Shown piece by piece: positions 7,331-9,111 of a stretch of 9,111 nt of DNA. Location: the NCBI GenBank assembly GCA_018065765.1, contig JAGHSR010000111.1, positions 1-9,111 of the forward strand, in the 5' to 3' direction. The translations under genes were made by a program, and so were the position numbers. Positions within the stretch are counted from its first letter, which is position 1. Each line of letters begins with the position of its first letter. Source of the DNA: Candidatus Colicola coprequi. GTDB taxonomy: Bacteria; Bacteroidota; Bacteroidia; Bacteroidales; Paludibacteraceae. The notes under the pieces are model-generated. The model saw only the letters and a list, made by a program, of their open reading frames with translations. It was not told the origin of the DNA and ran no database searches.

Positions 7331-7344
7331 GAGGCGTAAGCCTC
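7331..7344. repeat. Short inverted repeat (5-bp stem, 4-nt loop)
   Basis: GAGGC (7331-7335), loop gtaa, GCCTC (7340-7344). It is followed by aaagtg and an A run, not a T run, so it is not an intrinsic terminator on the + strand. On the - strand the sequence after it (gttaattgg) is not a U-tract either. It lies 27 bp upstream of the promoter -33 element. Role unknown. Confidence 0.4.
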
Positions 7345-7370
7345 AAAGTGTAAAAAAAAACATCAAACAC

Positions 7371-7401
7371 TTGCATATATCAAAAAAATGCTGTACCTTT
7401 G
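7371..7401 (+). promoter_or_regulatory. Bacteroidota housekeeping-type promoter for the GNAT two-gene unit
   Basis: TTG at 7371-7373 is followed, after 20 bp, by TACCTTTG at 7394-7401, which matches the Bacteroidota -7 consensus TAnnTTTG exactly, with the expected -33 TTG spacing. Transcription should begin around 7407-7410, giving a leader of about 140 nt before the ATG at 7551. It is the only promoter in the window that matches both elements well. Confidence 0.8.
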
Positions 7402-7468
7402 CGGCGTTATTTATGCATATTATGCCCCTTTTGAAATGATGGGGGGGGTAATTTGCTGAATATCAGTG

Positions 7469-7478
7469 TGTTATAACA
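7469..7478. promoter_or_regulatory. 10-bp perfect palindrome, possible operator
   Basis: TGTTATAACA is its own reverse complement. It lies in the transcribed leader, about 60 bp after the predicted start site and 72 bp before the small partner gene. Toxin-antitoxin pairs often autoregulate through palindromes near the promoter, so this is a candidate binding site. A 10-bp AT-rich palindrome can also arise by chance, and it is downstream of the promoter and does not overlap it. Confidence 0.25.
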
Positions 7479-7550
7479 ACAGGGTCAATAAACCAACAAC
7501 AACCCAAAATATTAACCCTTTAAGATTAACAACCTAAAACGACTACGATT

Positions 7551-7721
7551 ATGGCAAGACCGATTAGAGAAACTCCGATTTTACTGGGTGATGATGCTGT
7601 CCTTTTTATGGATAGGATGCATCAAGTGGATACTATGAGTATGGCTGAGCGAACGGCTAATCGTGCAGCTCTTGAGTATCGTTTGCAGATTGCCAAACAA
7701 ACTATTGCTGTTTGCATATAA
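7551..7721 (+). CDS. 56-residue putative antitoxin upstream of GNAT toxin
   Basis: A small cytoplasmic protein, starting MARPIRETPILLGDD and ending in YRLQIAKQTIAVCI. The N-terminal part (about 1-15) is proline-containing and probably extended; residues about 17-55 could form two helices rich in Met, Arg, Ala and Gln. I see no clear ribbon-helix-helix signature of the DUF1778 type that usually accompanies GNAT toxins, no zinc motif and no membrane segment. The MARPI-ETPIL opening resembles short Bacteroidota proteins that I recall lying before toxin-like genes; this is memory, not a search. Its stop overlaps the GNAT start by one base (TAATG), and the pair has its own promoter. Position, size and coupling suggest it neutralises the GNAT protein. 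That the gene is real is well supported by context; its function is inferred. Confidence 0.7.
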   Translation: MARPIRETPILLGDDAVLFMDRMHQVDTMSMAERTANRAALEYRLQIAKQTIAVCI

Positions 7722-8248
7722 TGAGATTAGTACGTTTAACATCGGCTTATGAGTTTGGGTCATTTGATTGTGGAGATGATGACTTGAATGAGTTCTTGTT
7801 GGAAGATGCGAAGAAATTTCTAGACAAGCGAATAGCAAACACCTTTATTTTGGAGGATGAGGGTAGTGTTGCTGCTTATTTTTGCCTGTTAAACGACAAA
7901 ATCAGTCGTTTAGAGATTACTAACAGTAGATGGAGAGATATAAAGGATAGTTTCCCAGAAAGCAAACAATTCCGCAGTTATCCCTCTATTAAGATTGGCA
8001 GATTTGCTGTTGGTAACAACTACAAAGGTCAACATCTTGGGTCAAAATTGATGGATATTATAAAAGATATAGTCAATAAAGAATGTTCATACTCTGCATT
8101 TCGTTTTCTAACCGTTGATGCTTATCTATCAGCTATGAATTTTTATAGACAAAATGGTTTCTTAGAATTAAATCAAAAAGATAAAGATGAACATACACGG
8201 CTGATGTATTATGATATGTTAAGTTTAGCAGATAGAAGTACATGGTGA
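7721..8248 (+). CDS. GNAT-family N-acetyltransferase, putative TacT/AtaT-like toxin
   Basis: A 175-residue GNAT acetyltransferase. By analogy with TacT and AtaT it could acetylate the amino group of aminoacyl-tRNA and block translation, although other acceptors are possible. The N-terminal FDCGDDDLNEFL (15-26), followed by an Ala/Lys-rich helix, is characteristic of toxin-type GNATs. Acetyl-CoA binding is indicated by IGRFAVGNNYKGQHLGSKL (92-110), where QHLGS fits the (Q/R)xxGx(G/A) loop with Ser in the last position. The C-terminal part has FRFLTVDA (127-134) and FYRQNGF (141-147), whose Tyr142 is at the usual catalytic-acid position. I chose ATG 7721, overlapping the upstream stop as TAATG; an in-frame TTG at 7712 is a less likely start. 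The gene is more AT-rich than those on the left. No clear terminator follows. GNAT identity is strong; the toxin role rests on motif and pairing. Confidence 0.82.
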   Translation: MRLVRLTSAYEFGSFDCGDDDLNEFLLEDAKKFLDKRIANTFILEDEGSVAAYFCLLNDKISRLEITNSRWRDIKDSFPESKQFRSYPSIKIGRFAVGNNYKGQHLGSKLMDIIKDIVNKECSYSAFRFLTVDAYLSAMNFYRQNGFLELNQKDKDEHTRLMYYDMLSLADRSTW

Positions 8249-8342
8249 CAGAACTATCGACCGAAAATGAGAATAGGATGAGTATTCCCCATAGGTTCCT
8301 ATATTTCTAGGTCTCTAGTAAACTAACAATAAAACTCAAAAA

Positions 8343-8406
8343 CGATCAACCAAAATATAAACCCAAACAACAAAAATAAACAAACTAACATAAGTTAACA
8401 AAAATA
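8343..8406 (+). other. A-rich leader of the ORF6N gene
   Basis: This stretch is almost free of G and very rich in A and AAC/AAA triplets, with no Shine-Dalgarno, as is common before Bacteroidota genes. It contains caaccaaaatataaaccc (8346-8363), nearly the same as caacccaaaatattaaccc in the leader of the small antitoxin-like gene (about 7499-7517). I found no convincing promoter between the GNAT stop and this leader: TATATTTC at 8300-8307 is close to the -7 consensus but lacks a matching TTG upstream. Confidence 0.45.
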
Positions 8407-8978
8407 ATGAATAATCCAACAAAAATAAAGACCATCTCTATTGCTGACGTTGAGAACCGGCTGATTCCGTTGCGTGGGCAAATGGTTCTGTTGGATAGGG
8501 ACTTGGCTGAGTTATATGGCGTAGAGACAAAACGTGTCAATGAAGCAGTAAAGAACAACCCCGATAAGTTTCCTGCGGGATATGTGTGGGAGATGACTGA
8601 GGAAGAATCGGAAGTTCTAAGGTCGAAAATTTCGACTTTAGAACCCCTGAATGGCAAAGGTCACCACTCTAAATATAACTATAAGGTCTTTACTGAAAAG
8701 GGATTATATATGTTAGCGACTATTTTGAAAAGTCCGCAAGCCACAAACACGACCCTTTCCATTATAGAGACCTATGCACAAGTAAAGGAGATGGTACGTA
8801 CGATGGAAAACTTGCAGCATGTAACGGATGGTGGCGAACAGCAACAGAATTTGTTACAAAAGTAGGAGAAATGTTAGCCAATGTTGTGGGGAATAACTTA
8901 TCTACTGAAACCACAGAGACAGAAATCGAGTTTAACTTTGCTGTCGTAAAGATTAAGCATAAGATTATTCGCAAATAA
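8407..8978 (+). pseudogene. ORF6N-domain protein, frameshifted near the 3' end
   Basis: The first frame (8407-8865) encodes 152 residues with an ORF6N domain, a DNA-binding-associated domain of phage antirepressors and KilA-N-type proteins that is common in Bacteroidota chromosomes. Diagnostic segments are PLRGQMVLLDRDLAELYGVE (21-40), TKRVNEAVKNNPDKFP (41-56) and YKVFTEKGLYMLATILKS (92-109). The frame stops at TAG 8863-8865, just after LLQK. In the -1 frame, translation continues from GTA 8862 to TAA 8976-8978 as VGEMLANVVGNNL, then a TET-rich stretch, then EFNFAVVKIKHKIIRK. That is the C-terminus I expect for the roughly 190-residue family members. Adding one base in the AAAA run at 8858-8861 would give exactly 190 codons and a stop. 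The product may therefore be truncated, or the base lost through sequencing error or slippage. It sits alone 158 bp after the GNAT gene. Its biological role is unknown. Confidence 0.75.
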
Positions 8979-9111
8979 GACTGAAAAAGTTTATTTCCTT
9001 AAATTACTAACCAAAACTAATTATTAACAAAATAAACAAAAACCATAAAAAACCTCAGAAAACTTGCAGCGATGCTGCTAACGTGCTAAACAAATTCATA
9101 AAGTCCTATTA
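8979..9111. other. A-rich non-coding tail
   Basis: No gene is supported here. The stretch 9005-9055 is A-rich and resembles the leaders at about 7496-7550 and 8343-8406, so another gene may start beyond the window edge. A tight hairpin, GCAGC-gat-GCTGC, lies at 9066-9078 without a following T run, so it is not a convincing terminator. Confidence 0.4.

Larger units (their letters stand above)
7225..7550. other. 326-bp intergenic region between oxidoreductase cluster and GNAT unit
   Basis: No gene is apparent here. In order it holds a pyrimidine-rich stretch (about 7240-7263), a G+C-rich hairpin region (7265-7302), a small GAGGC-gtaa-GCCTC hairpin (7331-7344), an A9 run (7352-7360), a Bacteroidota promoter (7371-7401), a G8 run (7441-7448), a 10-bp palindrome (7469-7478) and an A-rich leader (about 7480-7550). 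It marks the switch from the denser, more GC-balanced left part to the AT-rich right part. No tRNA or convincing attachment site was seen. Confidence 0.7.

Noticed and set aside
7331..7360. GAGGC/GCCTC hairpin as an intrinsic terminator
   Set aside because: An A run, not a T run, follows it on the + strand. For the - strand the U-tract would precede the stem instead of following it.
7712..7714. TTG as the start of the GNAT gene
   Set aside because: ATG at 7721 overlaps the upstream stop as TAATG, a classic coupled start, and the protein aligns naturally from MRLVRLTSAYEF.
7877..7884. TATTTTTG as an internal promoter in the GNAT gene
   Set aside because: It matches the -7 consensus but lacks a TTG at the required spacing and lies in AT-rich coding sequence where chance matches are expected.
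8291..8318. Short inverted repeats (ATAGG-tt-CCTAT, CTAG-gtct-CTAG) as a terminator after the GNAT gene
   Set aside because: Stems are only 4-5 bp with very tight loops, and no T run follows, so no terminator can be supported.
8856..8865. Programmed -1 ribosomal frameshift in the ORF6N gene
   Set aside because: The site reads A CAA AAG. The P-site CAA would have to re-pair as ACA, so it does not fit the X XXY YYZ slippery rule. A one-base loss is simpler.

Overview
The window looks like chromosomal DNA from a member of the Bacteroidota, most likely the order Bacteroidales. The reasons are a textbook Bacteroidota promoter (TTG, 20-bp gap, TAnnTTTG) at 7371-7401, A-rich leaders without Shine-Dalgarno sequences, and protein families with a Bacteroidota look: the long four-helix sugar transferase, the small S1/P1-type nuclease and the ORF6N-domain protein. 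I cannot name a genus. All supported genes lie on the + strand.

Left part (1-7224) is densely packed. It holds the 3' end of a UshA-like 5'-nucleotidase, a strong RNA hairpin (1112-1147), and then four genes spaced 3 bp, -4 bp and 2 bp apart: a secreted S1/P1-type zinc nuclease, a divergent NodB-fold deacetylase, a membrane phosphoglycosyl transferase, and a 991-residue FAD/Fe-S oxidoreductase of the glycolate / D-lactate / D-2-hydroxyglutarate dehydrogenase type. The spacing implies one transcript. The nucleotidase and nuclease would fit salvage of extracytoplasmic nucleic acid, and the deacetylase and transferase would fit surface polysaccharide synthesis. The oxidoreductase has no obvious link to either. 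It carries three separate tracts of 7-bp tandem repeats in its coding sequence, each in an apparent linker or loop.

Right part (7225-9111) is visibly more AT-rich and looks accessory. A 326-bp intergenic region holds two hairpins, the promoter, a G8 run and a 10-bp palindrome. It leads into a two-gene unit made of a 56-residue protein and a GNAT acetyltransferase joined by a TAATG overlap. This has the architecture of a GNAT-type toxin-antitoxin pair, and the small partner shows no obvious ribbon-helix-helix signature. Next comes an ORF6N-domain gene whose frame is broken by what looks like a one-base loss in an A run, with the missing C-terminus readable in the next frame. The window ends in A-rich non-coding DNA.

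The best candidates for something under-described are the heptamer-repeat expansions inside the oxidoreductase gene and the GNAT pair with its unusual small partner.
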